This document shows positions 1-8,990 of a stretch of DNA of 40,370 bases, piece by piece. The stretch lies in contig QKDK01000071.1 in NCBI GenBank assembly GCA_003252135.1, forward strand, positions 1-40,370, read 5' to 3'. The position numbers and the translations under genes were made by a program. Positions within the stretch are counted from its first letter, which is position 1. Every line of letters starts with the position of its first letter. A model generated the notes under the pieces. That model searched no databases, was not told where the DNA came from, and was given only the letters and a program-made list of their open reading frames with translations. The stretch comes from Clostridia bacterium. Lineage in GTDB: Bacteria > Bacillota > Clostridia > Lachnospirales > Lachnospiraceae.

Positions 1-92
1 CTGTATAAAAGAATCTGTCTTCAGATGAGGAGCAGTCATGACTTGTCGTGACTCCAAGCAGTCTGATAAATGAACCGGAAAGGAAGGGTACT
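1..92. other. Unassigned leading sequence
   Basis: No gene could be assigned here. One plus-strand frame is open from the window edge to a TGA near position 49-51, so the stretch could hold the last codons of an upstream gene, but the 16 residues match nothing I recognise. The segment from about 80 to 88 carries the purine-rich ribosome site for the next gene. Confidence 0.4.
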
Positions 93-332
93 ATGCGACT
101 GGATAAATACTTAAAAGTATCACGTCTGATCAAGCGCAGAACCATTGCAAATGAAGCCTGTGATGCAGGCAGGGTCTCAATCAACGGAAGGCCGGCAAAG
201 GCATCTGCCGAGGTCAAAATCGGTGATGTGCTTGAAATCGGATTCGGCGGTAAAGCAGTTAAGGTCGAAGTGATTGCGATTCAGGAGACAACAAAGAAAG
301 ATGATGCGAAAGAAATGTTCAAATATCTGTAG
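93..332 (+). CDS. rqcP: S4-domain RNA-binding protein RqcP (YabO family)
   Basis: A 79-residue protein that is essentially a single S4 RNA-binding domain, beginning MRLDKYLKVSRLIKRRT and continuing with the typical GRVSINGRPAKAS segment. Its size and sequence match Bacillus YabO/RqcP, which stabilises P-site tRNA on stalled 50S subunits while RqcH adds alanine tails (family knowledge). The in-frame ATG at 48 would add 15 residues outside the family. The ATG at 93 has a good AAGGAAGGG site just upstream and starts exactly where the family starts, so I use it. In many Clostridia this gene is followed by yabP/yabQ sporulation genes; here a terminator and then a convergent glycan operon follow, so the usual downstream neighbourhood is absent. 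Confidence 0.9.
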   Translation: MRLDKYLKVSRLIKRRTIANEACDAGRVSINGRPAKASAEVKIGDVLEIGFGGKAVKVEVIAIQETTKKDDAKEMFKYL

Positions 333-378
333 TGATTTTATATTCAGACAGACAATGCAGAAATAAGAGTCTGTGCTA

Positions 379-435
379 ATAAAGAACAGCGTGCAAATGG
401 TTTATACTAAAATGCACGCTGTTCTTTATATTTTG
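379..435. terminator. Bidirectional intrinsic terminator between convergent genes
   Basis: A perfect 17-bp inverted repeat (379-395 pairing with 413-429) with a 17-nt loop lies between the convergent rqcP and fucosidase genes. A T-rich run follows the plus-strand stem (TTCTTTATATTTT), and the reverse strand also leaves the stem through GTTCTTTATT. It probably ends both transcripts. Confidence 0.85.
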
Positions 436-481
436 CCGTATGCTTGCTCACTACGAATAATGTACGCAAAAGCTGGCGAGC

Positions 482-1921
482 TTAAGCAAAGGTTATCTTC
501 AGTGCATATGCGTGGTCACCGGGCTTTATATCAGGCAGTGCGACCTCAAGAGCATAATCATTCTGTGTGAAGACAAGGGATTTATCACAGCCGAGCAGCT
601 GTACAACAGCTGCTTTTTTTGCTGTGTTTTTCAGGGAAAGAGTACGGATATTTAACTTCTGGTCTGCCGGCCAGCCAAGAGCAATGGCATATATTGTATC
701 ATCTTTTCTCGTGAAGCGGAAATCCTGTGATGAAAAATCTGTATTTCTGATATCAGATGCCAGACCTTCCACAAGCTGGTTCTTGATCCGGTTGATATCA
801 TAATTATCATCCTTAACACTTGTCGGCCCTTCCGCTGCTGTATCATATGGTCTGGTGCCATAGACAGCTTCACCGTTAACTCTAAGCCAGTCTCCGATTT
901 CGGTCAGGATGCGTTTCGCATCTTCGTGAAAGCTTCCGTCGGCATTCGGTCCAACATTAAGCAGCAGATTGCCATTCTTGGCCACAACATCACACAACTG
1001 ATGTATGATTTTGACTGCCGGTTTATATTTTGGATTTTGCACCATGCACCATGTGATATTGTCCTCCAGCCGGTCATCTGTCTGCCATACATATGGTTTG
1101 GCTTCTGAAAATCTGCCGCATTCAATGTCGAGAACTCCAATATCTGCAGGAAAGTCTTCCTGTTTATAGGTAATGATACCGTCTCTTTTTCCGAAAGTGT
1201 TGTAATAGTAATCAGCCATATCAAAACGGTACTGTTCACCGATGATATTGGTACGACTGTCAAAGTATACTGCGTCCGGATGATATTGATCGATCACTTC
1301 GAGAACCTTCGCCTTCCAGACTTCATTGAATCTGTCATCTGGCAGTCTGTACGGAGCATAACGGTTTGTCTCTAAAGGAAGAGCAGGTCCGTAGTACAGT
1401 TCGTTAGCGGGATCATAGACATCTGCTTCATTGTCCGTTGACATGAACCAGCCCCATAGCCACTGATGATGGAAGGTTGCCAGATATTTTATCCCGTATT
1501 TACGAAATTCTTTTTCGCATTCTCCGACAACATCTTTTTTCGGACCGTAGTTTACGCTGTTGACAGGGTTCACTTTGCTGTCCCACATGGAAAAATTATC
1601 AGCATGTTCACTGACGGGACCTGCGTATTTTGCACCTGAGGCAACGCAAAGCTCTGCCCATTCCTTCGCATCGAACTTTTCGCCGGTGAACATCGGGAAA
1701 AAGTCCTTGTATCCAAAGTCGTGCAGGGAGCCATAGGTCTTTATATGATGCTGGCTCTGGGAAAGACCTTTCGCGTACATGTTCCTGGAGTACCATTCAT
1801 TTTCAAAGGAAGGAACACTGTAAGGCCCCCAATGAAAGAACAGACCGAATTTTGCATCTTTGAACCACTCAGGTGCGTCCTGGTGAACCTTATCCCATAT
1901 GATTGTATCTGATTTGCTCAT
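482..1921 (-). CDS. GH29 alpha-L-fucosidase
   Basis: A 479-residue glycoside hydrolase family 29 protein, expected to release terminal L-fucose from oligosaccharides with retention of configuration. The N-terminus has the family signature KFGLFFHWGPYSVPSF followed by EWYSRNMY. A substrate-site loop reads SEHADNFSMWDSK (about 105-116), where many relatives have HHDGF. The segment HPDAVYFDSR places the expected nucleophile at D221. There is no signal peptide, so it is probably cytoplasmic and acts on imported oligosaccharides. The upstream in-frame ATG at 1936 is not used: a GGAGG site lies between it and the ATG at 1921, correctly spaced for the latter. It is the last gene of the minus-strand operon, 23 nt after the acetylesterase, and ends at a strong terminator. 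GH29 is firm; linkage preference cannot be read. Confidence 0.9.
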   Translation of the reverse strand: MSKSDTIIWDKVHQDAPEWFKDAKFGLFFHWGPYSVPSFENEWYSRNMYAKGLSQSQHHIKTYGSLHDFGYKDFFPMFTGEKFDAKEWAELCVASGAKYAGPVSEHADNFSMWDSKVNPVNSVNYGPKKDVVGECEKEFRKYGIKYLATFHHQWLWGWFMSTDNEADVYDPANELYYGPALPLETNRYAPYRLPDDRFNEVWKAKVLEVIDQYHPDAVYFDSRTNIIGEQYRFDMADYYYNTFGKRDGIITYKQEDFPADIGVLDIECGRFSEAKPYVWQTDDRLEDNITWCMVQNPKYKPAVKIIHQLCDVVAKNGNLLLNVGPNADGSFHEDAKRILTEIGDWLRVNGEAVYGTRPYDTAAEGPTSVKDDNYDINRIKNQLVEGLASDIRNTDFSSQDFRFTRKDDTIYAIALGWPADQKLNIRTLSLKNTAKKAAVVQLLGCDKSLVFTQNDYALEVALPDIKPGDHAYALKITFA

Positions 1922-1944
1922 AAAGCCTCCGTTCATATTTTTTG

Positions 1945-3342
1945 TTATTCGAGTGTCACTGGGAAGTTATAGAAGGATAACGGCGGAAGATAGGTGACTT
2001 CATCGACCGGCGGCAGAACAGAAGGAACTGCTTCGCTGCAAAAGGAAAGAAATGCGCTGCCCTTTAGTTCTCTTGAAAGGTTAAATACTATGGTATTTCC
2101 GGTGCTTCTTGGGTCTGTGAAGTTCTCCGGTAAAAGATCACCTGCTTCATCCCTCAGCGTAAAACCAATGACGGATGCATCCGGTGTGAATATGGCAAAA
2201 TTGCGCTGTACATTGCTAAAGGTCAGTGTCAGAATCTTTCTCCTGCAGACGGCAGATATTATATCAGGTGCGAACTGTGCCGGGGCTTGATACAGTACAT
2301 GGGAGCAAAGCTTAGCCATTTTCTCACCAAGCTGTATGTTGCCATGCGCATTGTTATGTATGCCATCTGAAAGAGGAATGTTCATGGTAGGCAGGATATA
2401 GACGCCAGGTATGCTGGATGCGGCTATGCGCTGTGCTTCGCGGACCATTCCGTAGCTTTCATCATTTTTCGATGCAAGCTCTCTGTTCAGCTGAAAAGTA
2501 AAAAAAGGGATGTCATATCCCAGCGCTTTCCTTGTCTCTTCGACAACATGACGGAAACTGTCGAGGTATATGTCTGCTCTTTCGGGAATGGTATCAGAGC
2601 ATCCCTGATACCAGAGGATACCTGCTGCCTTTTTGCCGCAGCTTTTTGTTTTATCGATCATATTATGAAAAAGGTCACCGTTCACTCTTGTATCCCAGCG
2701 GGATATCGGCTGACCGCCCATGGCTGTTGAGATCAGACCGACGGGGGAATGACTTACTCTGTGAAGCGCCTTGCCAAAGGCAAGATAGGGAGACACACCG
2801 GAGATGCCCATCTCTGCATTGAGGGCGTCTGCACCAAAGGTAGATTCGTTGACAGGATGAGAAGCAAGATCCCAGCACTGCCTGTTCCTGAATAAATGCA
2901 CCTGTTCACTTGGCGGATCAAAGGCGCTGTCTCTTCCGTAGCCGGCAGAGTTTGACTGACCGGCGATTACGAACAGATCGCCGACACCAAGATGAAGCCT
3001 TACATCACCGCGGAAGATCCAGGCGTAGGTCTTGTCTGTGCTTTTTGTATCAAGACCGGTCTCAATTCTATACAGCCCTCCTGCAGGCAGGTTCAGCGTC
3101 ATTTCAAATGTTCCGCATGACGCATCCTGACCTTGCATATAAGGCATGGCTGTCCAGGGAATGAGCTGACTGTTATCGTCCTCGCTCATGACTCTGATGA
3201 TCGGGACTGCAAGGGCGATTCCGATATTAATGGCAGCTTCAGGCGCGTTATAGGTTCCTGAAAGCGTAATACGGGCCAGACCGGCTTCCTGTTGGAATAT
3301 CTGCCAGTCCTGCGGTCCCTTTGTGATAAAAACTCCGTGCAT
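1945..3342 (-). CDS. SASA-family acetylesterase (sialate O-acetylesterase-like)
   Basis: A 465-residue SGNH-fold carbohydrate esterase of the SASA (DUF303) family. After an N-terminal beta-rich region of about 120 residues, block I reads FVIAGQSNSAGYG with nucleophile S130; further blocks are GLISTAMGGQPISRW, GILWYQGCSD and the His block DGIHNNAHG (D326, H329). It has no signal peptide. The family includes sialate 9-O-acetylesterases and plant-polysaccharide acetylesterases, so the name should not be read as proof of sialic acid: no sialidase or sialate catabolic gene is present, and the neighbouring rhamnosidases and galactosidases favour an acetylated plant glycan (inference). The ribosome site is AGGAAAGAAGGA. 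The gene sits between the binding lipoprotein and the fucosidase in one operon. Confidence 0.82.
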   Translation of the reverse strand: MHGVFITKGPQDWQIFQQEAGLARITLSGTYNAPEAAINIGIALAVPIIRVMSEDDNSQLIPWTAMPYMQGQDASCGTFEMTLNLPAGGLYRIETGLDTKSTDKTYAWIFRGDVRLHLGVGDLFVIAGQSNSAGYGRDSAFDPPSEQVHLFRNRQCWDLASHPVNESTFGADALNAEMGISGVSPYLAFGKALHRVSHSPVGLISTAMGGQPISRWDTRVNGDLFHNMIDKTKSCGKKAAGILWYQGCSDTIPERADIYLDSFRHVVEETRKALGYDIPFFTFQLNRELASKNDESYGMVREAQRIAASSIPGVYILPTMNIPLSDGIHNNAHGNIQLGEKMAKLCSHVLYQAPAQFAPDIISAVCRRKILTLTFSNVQRNFAIFTPDASVIGFTLRDEAGDLLPENFTDPRSTGNTIVFNLSRELKGSAFLSFCSEAVPSVLPPVDEVTYLPPLSFYNFPVTLE

Positions 3343-3395
3343 TTTTCCTTCTTTCCTGCGTTAAGTTCGCATTACCCATTGAGTCAGGTAAGATT

Positions 3396-5015
3396 TTATT
3401 CTTTGAATTTTGCATTCTGGGCTTCCAGATAATCAGAAAGTCCGCTTGCATAATAATTATCAAGGATGTCATTCCACATGGTCAGCGGATCATCTGTTCC
3501 GATAATGACCCGGATAAAATCATTTTCTATATTCTCTGCATTGAACAGGTCTGTCTGATCCTTTGGAATCAGCATAAAATCATTCGCTCTTAAGATAGGA
3601 ATCGTATTCTGCTCATTCCAGTCCAGTGCCTGTTCGGCCATGGATACTGCAGTTTCTCCGTATCGCAGGTTGGTCATTTCACTTGGCGTAAAATCACTCC
3701 TGTCACCGCCCCAGGATGCCAGTGAGGTGAACAACAGCAAAGAAGGGTACTTTTCCTGCAGTGTGGCTACAAGGCTGCCTTCCTCAACATCAAGCAGGCA
3801 GTGGTAGGTGCCATCCTCGTAAGTGTAATCAACACCTTCCAGTCCGTACTTGACAAGTGCCATTCCCTCTTCAGAAAGCAGGAATTCCATCAGATACAGA
3901 ATCCGCTCCATCTTTTCGTCATCAACAGAAGAAGAGAATAAAGTCTCAGACCAGAAAGGATTGCTTGTATTGCTGTAACAATTGCCATCCTCTGCCGGGA
4001 ATATATTCAGAACAGAAACACATTCTTCAAAGGGTTTATCCTGATGCATATCCCATTGTCTCTCGAGCTCTAATAGCGCAGAAGGAGAGGATTTGTATTC
4101 AAGTGCACCTAGGCTGCCGCGTACAAAATCATCGACAGCATCGGTCGATTTTTTAATATAAAAGTCTGGGTCAAGTCCGCCTTCCTCATACATTTTACGA
4201 TAGGCGGTCACGACCTTCTTAAAGTTTTCTGTCAGATAGGAAGGAATAAAGCCATTATCTGTCTGAATCCATGTATTGATATTGCACTCCGGTGCTATAC
4301 CAAGAATTACCCACTTGCCAAGCACGGAGCGGGAGTTGACATTATAACCGATGGTATCGTCAATACCGTTGCCATCCGGGTCACTTTTGGCAAAGGCACA
4401 TATCATCTGAATAAAATCATCCAGGGAAGAGGGTTTCGCAATGCCCAGAGCATCCATCCAGTCCTTTCGCACCAGCATGGCGGCATCGGAAGAACCAAGA
4501 ATTTCATCAACAAAAGAAATACGCGGAAGCACATAGTGCCTGCCGTCATCAAAGCGAAGATAATCATATTGATCGAGCAGTGCTTCAATGGCAGGATATG
4601 CTGACAGGTCTTCGGGTATGCTCCGTAAGGAACCGTTCTGGATCAGTGTTCCAAGGCCTGCTGAATCATTGCTGTCATTGGAAGAAATTGTTAGATTTGC
4701 AAACATATCCGGAAGACTTTTTGTTGCGGCAAGAACCTTATAGCTGTCCTTGTAATCATTCCAGTTTACAGAGATGGGTTCAATGGTGATATTGAACAGG
4801 TCTTCTATGTATTCCAGAATTCCGTCTTTCTCAGATTCGTTGACGAGCTTCTGAATATTCCAGTAACTGATACTGATCGTGAGATGATCCTCGAAGTTAA
4901 AGCTTTGCGTAATGTTTTTATCTGATTCCTGTACTGCGATCGTTTCACAGGAGGTCAGAAGCAGGGAAAGCAGAAGAAATAAACAAAGGAAACGCTTCAT
5001 ACCGGCATGTCTCAC
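3396..5015 (-). CDS. Extracellular solute-binding lipoprotein (sugar ABC transporter, LplA type)
   Basis: A 539-residue lipoprotein with a short basic N-terminus, hydrophobic core and lipobox LLTSC, so lipidation at C23 is expected. The mature part resembles large LplA/YtcQ-type binding proteins: DLFNITIEPISVNWNDY, then a domain with MLVRKDWMDALGIAKPSSLDDF and SDPDGNGIDDTIGYN. The last two are typical of oligosaccharide-binding proteins of this class, the DGNGxxDT loop being a calcium-like site. An internal start at 5000 (MKRFLCLF) would also give a good signal peptide, and neither start has a strong ribosome site, so the start is uncertain by five residues. It follows the two-component genes in the operon but has no permease beside it on this strand; the divergent operon supplies a permease pair and a second binding protein. 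Confidence 0.85.
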   Translation of the reverse strand: MRHAGMKRFLCLFLLLSLLLTSCETIAVQESDKNITQSFNFEDHLTISISYWNIQKLVNESEKDGILEYIEDLFNITIEPISVNWNDYKDSYKVLAATKSLPDMFANLTISSNDSNDSAGLGTLIQNGSLRSIPEDLSAYPAIEALLDQYDYLRFDDGRHYVLPRISFVDEILGSSDAAMLVRKDWMDALGIAKPSSLDDFIQMICAFAKSDPDGNGIDDTIGYNVNSRSVLGKWVILGIAPECNINTWIQTDNGFIPSYLTENFKKVVTAYRKMYEEGGLDPDFYIKKSTDAVDDFVRGSLGALEYKSSPSALLELERQWDMHQDKPFEECVSVLNIFPAEDGNCYSNTSNPFWSETLFSSSVDDEKMERILYLMEFLLSEEGMALVKYGLEGVDYTYEDGTYHCLLDVEEGSLVATLQEKYPSLLLFTSLASWGGDRSDFTPSEMTNLRYGETAVSMAEQALDWNEQNTIPILRANDFMLIPKDQTDLFNAENIENDFIRVIIGTDDPLTMWNDILDNYYASGLSDYLEAQNAKFKE

Positions 5016-5030
5016 TTTCTTTCTAAAGGT

Positions 5031-5086
5031 TGGGTTGATCAGGTGTCATTTCTATAAGTGGGTTGATCAGGTGTCATTTCTATAAG
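5031..5086. repeat. Perfect 28-bp tandem duplication spanning a stop codon
   Basis: Two identical, directly adjacent 28-bp copies lie at 5031-5058 and 5059-5086. On the minus strand the first-read copy (5059-5086) contains the last codons (YRNDT) and TGA stop of the response regulator, and the second copy repeats them downstream as non-coding sequence. Perfect identity indicates a recent slippage-type duplication. Confidence 0.95.
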
Positions 5087-5819
5087 CGGTCGGTGTGATA
5101 CCGATGGTTCGTTTAAATACCTTTGCAAAATAAAAGTAATCCTTATAGCCAACGACAACAGAAATCTGAGCTACCGGAAGGTCTGTTGTTTTCAAAAGCT
5201 CCATGGACTGCTGAATCCGGAGATTTGTCAGATATGTACTGAAGGGTTCTCCGACTTCCTGTGAAAAGAGCTGACTGGCATAATTCTGGTTGATATTGCA
5301 TAGGTCGGCAAGGTTCTGGATGGACAGATCTTTTTGATAATTCTCATGCAGATAGGTCAGCATTTTGTTGACCATTTTGTTGCCGACCTGCAGGGGAGCT
5401 GTGGAAGCGGGAAGCTCTTCTGATTTTTGGACTGTTTCGGCCTTTTTTGTTTCGATCAGCCGGCAGGCTTTTTCCATGGCATCTAGAAGCTCACTTCTGG
5501 AAAAAGGTTTCAGACAGTAACCGATTGCATTGTAAAGCATGGCTTTTTGTGCATATGCAAATTCTGCATGTCCGCTGATCACTATGAAGACGGTAGGTAA
5601 TTCCTCCATCTGCGCTGCTTTTAGCAGTTCGAGACCTCCCATGCCAGGAATCTGAATATCAACAAAAGCAAGATCCGGCTGCTGCTCTTTAATCAGAGAT
5701 AGACCACTGATACCATCATATGCTTCGCCGATGATCTCAAAATACAATTGCCCTTTGATCGTAGCAAGCAGACTTTTTACGACCCATTTTTCATCATCAA
5801 TGATCACTGCCCGGTACAT
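5067..5819 (-). CDS. YesN-type response regulator (receiver plus AraC-type HTH)
   Basis: A 250-residue response regulator. Residues 1-120 form a receiver domain with acidic pocket D8/D9, phospho-acceptor D54 (FVDIQIPGMGG), S82 and K104 (YCLKPF). Residues of about 150-250 form an AraC-type double helix-turn-helix (NLADLCNINQNYASQLFSQEVG; AQISVVVGYKDYFYFAKVFKRTIGITP). It should be phosphorylated by the adjacent kinase and activate local glycan genes. The start is set by an AAAGGAGG site inside the end of the kinase gene, which overlaps this gene by 23 nt, implying coupled translation. Its last codons lie in a 28-bp tandem duplication. Candidate binding motifs are in the divergent region 7708-7804. 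Confidence 0.93.
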   Translation of the reverse strand: MYRAVIIDDEKWVVKSLLATIKGQLYFEIIGEAYDGISGLSLIKEQQPDLAFVDIQIPGMGGLELLKAAQMEELPTVFIVISGHAEFAYAQKAMLYNAIGYCLKPFSRSELLDAMEKACRLIETKKAETVQKSEELPASTAPLQVGNKMVNKMLTYLHENYQKDLSIQNLADLCNINQNYASQLFSQEVGEPFSTYLTNLRIQQSMELLKTTDLPVAQISVVVGYKDYFYFAKVFKRTIGITPTAYRNDT

Positions 5820-7635
5820 TGATTGCTTCCTCCTTTGTTCGATATGGAATCCTCATCTGAACATTGGTTCCGACAGCTTCATCAGAATCAACGTTCAGGC
5901 TGTACTCCTCGCCGTAATACAGATAGATCCTGCTGTTCACATTGCAGAGCCCGACACTTTCTGTATTTCTGTTCTCTATCGCATCAAAATCCTGATTGAT
6001 GAACTGGGATTTATTCGTTGTGGTATCCCGCAGCAATTGCCTTATTTCTTCAAGTTTATCCCGGCTCATGCCTATACCGGTATCATAGACCCAAAGGACC
6101 AGGGTATTGTCTCGTTTATCAAGTAGAGCACCAATCTGAAGATGCCCCTTATGCATTGATTTTTCGAGACCGTGCGTAATGGCATTTTCTACAAGCGGCT
6201 GTATGACCATCTTGGGAAGCATAGCGTCAAGTGCTTCATCAGAAACATTAAATTCAACAGTGAATCGGTCTTCGAACCGCAGCATCTGAATCATGACATA
6301 GGATCTTACCATATCAAGCTCTTCCCGTACGTTTACCATATCAGCACCCTTGATACTGTACCTGAAGATCATGGACAGGGCCTGAGTTACATCAATGACC
6401 CGTTCCGATTCGCCTGAGGCAGCCATGCCGCAGATCAGGGTCAGCGTATTATATAGAAAATGCGGATTGATCTGACTTCGCAGATAAGCAATTTCAGTGG
6501 AGCGGTTGACCATTTCCAGCTCATACATCTTTGTATAGGAATCAAAGATCGCATGATTCAGGCGGGCTGTCTCATCGAGCATATCGTTAAAGGAGGTAAC
6601 GATGGCATAGACCTCTTTGCAGCGGTAAGCATCTGCGGATATGGTGATTCGTTCATTCATAGCCTTTCGCTTACCGGAGCCGATAGCATTCATAATTCTT
6701 GTCAGCTGCCCCAGTGATGCCATGGCCGGCTTCAAAAACAGCAGAAAGAGAATCACAGATATAAGAAAAGCAAGGATAATAAAAATTACCTGACTGTACA
6801 TGATCCGTGACATATCCGTAACGTAATCACCGCGGTTGAACAGCGTATACAGAAAGGCATCTGAAGAAGGCAGTTCATACTTCCTGCATTCGTAATTGAT
6901 CTCTTCATGCGTGACACTGAAGATGTCTGATGTAACAGATTCCTGTACGCTCTTGTACAGCAAGTCATCACCGGACAGGAGATTACCGTCAGAATCCGAC
7001 ATCAGCAGCTGGATATCCATACCGGTGGTGTCTTGATCTGTATTGCCCAGAATGACTGCTGTATCGAGTGCGATGAAAAGAACACCAAGAAACTGTGTCA
7101 GATTCGAGGTCTGATAGATCGGAACAGCAGCGATCTGTGCTTCATAGCTTTCTTCTCTGATATACAGGATCTGTTTTCCAAGAAATACAATGGGCTGATT
7201 GCTGGTCGGAACCAGGTCAAATAGTTCATTAAAAATAGAAATATCACTGTTTATATTAGCGTTGTTGCCATTCTTACCTACAATTGCAATGTCCAGTATG
7301 CAGGAATTCAGCTTCTGATTGCTGACAAGAAGGCTGTATATATTATTATAGGATTCGAACTTTACTGATTTATCGGTTGCGTCTGTCTCCATCAGATAAT
7401 CCTGTACGATCTGGGTATAAGCGAGGCTCTGAGCAATATTACCGATGTTCTCATAGGTCTGTTCTACGTCCAGAACGACTCGTGAAGAGTATGATGTCAG
7501 GTTATTCTCCATCGTTTTCTGCTGCATTTTCGTAAGTGCATTCATAGTCAGGAACAGAACAAAAAGGATGCAGACGAACATGACTAAAAAAGATAACATC
7601 AGATAATTTTTTAGGGACATACGTTTTTCGAGCAC
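5797..7635 (-). CDS. YesM-type sensor histidine kinase
   Basis: A 612-residue membrane kinase of the His_kinase/HATPase_c (LytS/YesM) class. TM1 lies near residues 12-31, followed by an extracellular sensing domain of about 240 residues, TM2 near 283-301, a HAMP-like linker, then the kinase core with LRSQINPHFLYNTL (phospho-acceptor H392), the N box VENAITHG and the G box DTGIGMS. I place the start at the GTG at 7635, which has a GGAGG exactly 7 nt upstream (7643-7647); the longer frame from 7677 would add 14 residues and put this ribosome site inside the gene. It is the first gene of the minus operon and is coupled to the response regulator. The ligand, probably an imported oligosaccharide or its bound lipoprotein, is unknown. 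Confidence 0.92.
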   Translation of the reverse strand: MLEKRMSLKNYLMLSFLVMFVCILFVLFLTMNALTKMQQKTMENNLTSYSSRVVLDVEQTYENIGNIAQSLAYTQIVQDYLMETDATDKSVKFESYNNIYSLLVSNQKLNSCILDIAIVGKNGNNANINSDISIFNELFDLVPTSNQPIVFLGKQILYIREESYEAQIAAVPIYQTSNLTQFLGVLFIALDTAVILGNTDQDTTGMDIQLLMSDSDGNLLSGDDLLYKSVQESVTSDIFSVTHEEINYECRKYELPSSDAFLYTLFNRGDYVTDMSRIMYSQVIFIILAFLISVILFLLFLKPAMASLGQLTRIMNAIGSGKRKAMNERITISADAYRCKEVYAIVTSFNDMLDETARLNHAIFDSYTKMYELEMVNRSTEIAYLRSQINPHFLYNTLTLICGMAASGESERVIDVTQALSMIFRYSIKGADMVNVREELDMVRSYVMIQMLRFEDRFTVEFNVSDEALDAMLPKMVIQPLVENAITHGLEKSMHKGHLQIGALLDKRDNTLVLWVYDTGIGMSRDKLEEIRQLLRDTTTNKSQFINQDFDAIENRNTESVGLCNVNSRIYLYYGEEYSLNVDSDEAVGTNVQMRIPYRTKEEAINVPGSDH

Positions 7636-7707
7636 TGTTTTTCCTCCGACTATGCAATAGCAGCTTCCTGATAGCATTGTACAACGTATTTTCTTGAACG
7701 GCTATGG

Positions 7708-7829
7708 AATATTCTACGATAAATATGTAATATTCTTATAATTTTCCATGTAAAACTGAGAATTCTAATTAATTTGCATAAAATGAATAAGCATTCTGCA
7801 TTCTAAGTTTATACATAATGCCATATAAT
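7708..7829. promoter_or_regulatory. Divergent control region with five ATTCT motifs and a TATAAT box
   Basis: This region lies between the divergent kinase and permease genes. ATTCT occurs in one orientation at 7711, 7732, 7762, 7793 and 7800. The first two are inside an 8-bp direct repeat AATATTCT (7708-7715, 7729-7736) exactly 21 bp apart, and the next steps are 30 and 31 bp, close to whole helical turns. A TATAAT box for the plus strand lies at 7824-7829 with no good -35, which would suit an activator-dependent promoter. AraC-type regulators such as the neighbouring YesN-like protein commonly bind direct repeats about two turns apart. The region is AT-rich, so chance is possible. Confidence 0.35.
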
Positions 7830-7940
7830 GAACCCATCGCCTGGTGAGTGATTGTTACTATTGCTGGTGATGAGCGAAACATTCATATTATTATATCAGA
7901 TATTAAAAGGAGAAACAAACAGAAGAAGGGGAGAAAACGA

Positions 7941-8909
7941 ATGAAGAAAGACAAAGCGAAGAATAATGAAACAATTAAGCTTTCTTTTTCCGAACGGTTT
8001 CATCGTTATATGAAGTTGTTATGGAAGCAGCGGGTGCTGATCGCGCTGATCATACCGGCCGTTGCAGTGGTCATTATATTCAAGTATTTTCCGATGTACG
8101 GCATTATGATAGCCTTTAAGAACTACAAACCCAAAGCAGGTATCACAGGCAGTCCATGGCTTGATCCGCTGTTCAAGAATTTTATCAGGTTCTTCCGCAA
8201 CACCAACAGCTGGCCTACCATCTGGAATACTCTGAAGGTCGGTGTAATGACAATGATATTCACCTTCCCGGCACCGATAATCTTTGCGCTGCTGCTGAAT
8301 GAAGTAAGGGGAAAGATATTTAAACGTTCGGTGCAGACAATTTCCTATATACCGCATTTTATATCGATCGTAGTTATCTGCTCCATGCTGAACGGATTTG
8401 GTTCTCTTGACGGACTCTTCAATATTATCAGAGAATTTTTTGGAATGGAAGCTGTTGATATGAATAACGGGTCTGCTTACTTTCTTGCAGAATATATTGG
8501 CTCTGCAATATGGCAGGGTATTGGATGGGGATCTATCATTTATCTGTCCGCCTTATCCAATGTGGATACCTCTCTGTATGATGTGGCCAACATAGATGGT
8601 GCAAATCGCTGGCAGAAGATCAAAGCAATAGCCTGGCCTGCGATACTGCCGACAACGACAGTGCTATTGATCATGAATGTCGGGAATGTCATGGGAGCTG
8701 ACTTCACCAAGATCCTCCTGATGCAGAATGATACGAACCGGTCACAGCTCGAAGTTATAAGCACCTTTGTATATCATCAGGGTATAGAACAGGGAAATTT
8801 CGAATATTCCACGGCAGTCAATCTGTTTGTTTCCGTTGTGTGCTTTATCCTGGTATTTGGGACTAACCTGATTGTCAGACGCATTGATTCCGAGAACAGT
8901 CTCTGGTAA
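7941..8909 (+). CDS. Sugar ABC transporter permease (LplB type)
   Basis: A 322-residue inner-membrane permease of the MalF/LplB type. TM1 lies near residues 32-50 (VLIALIIPAVAVVIIF), followed by KYFPMYGIMIAFKNYKP, a hallmark of the LplB subgroup, and further TM segments. The EAA loop that contacts the ATPase is at about 213-236 (YDVANIDGANRWQKIKAIAW). The frame is open further upstream, but the ATG at 7941 has a GGGGAG site 7 nt upstream and starts at the usual place. It pairs with the next gene to form a heterodimeric channel for an oligosaccharide; no ATPase gene is present in the window. Confidence 0.92.
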   Translation: MKKDKAKNNETIKLSFSERFHRYMKLLWKQRVLIALIIPAVAVVIIFKYFPMYGIMIAFKNYKPKAGITGSPWLDPLFKNFIRFFRNTNSWPTIWNTLKVGVMTMIFTFPAPIIFALLLNEVRGKIFKRSVQTISYIPHFISIVVICSMLNGFGSLDGLFNIIREFFGMEAVDMNNGSAYFLAEYIGSAIWQGIGWGSIIYLSALSNVDTSLYDVANIDGANRWQKIKAIAWPAILPTTTVLLIMNVGNVMGADFTKILLMQNDTNRSQLEVISTFVYHQGIEQGNFEYSTAVNLFVSVVCFILVFGTNLIVRRIDSENSLW

Positions 8910-8990
8910 TTATTATGCAGGATCTGCGTCGGCATAAATTATAAGAATGTAAAATCACAAACTGGCAACATGCAGAATATGAGGTGAAGG

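Noticed and set aside
1945-3342. Sialic acid utilisation locus
   Set aside because: Only the SASA-type esterase hints at sialate; no sialidase, sialate lyase or sialate transporter is present, and the family also includes plant-glycan acetylesterases.
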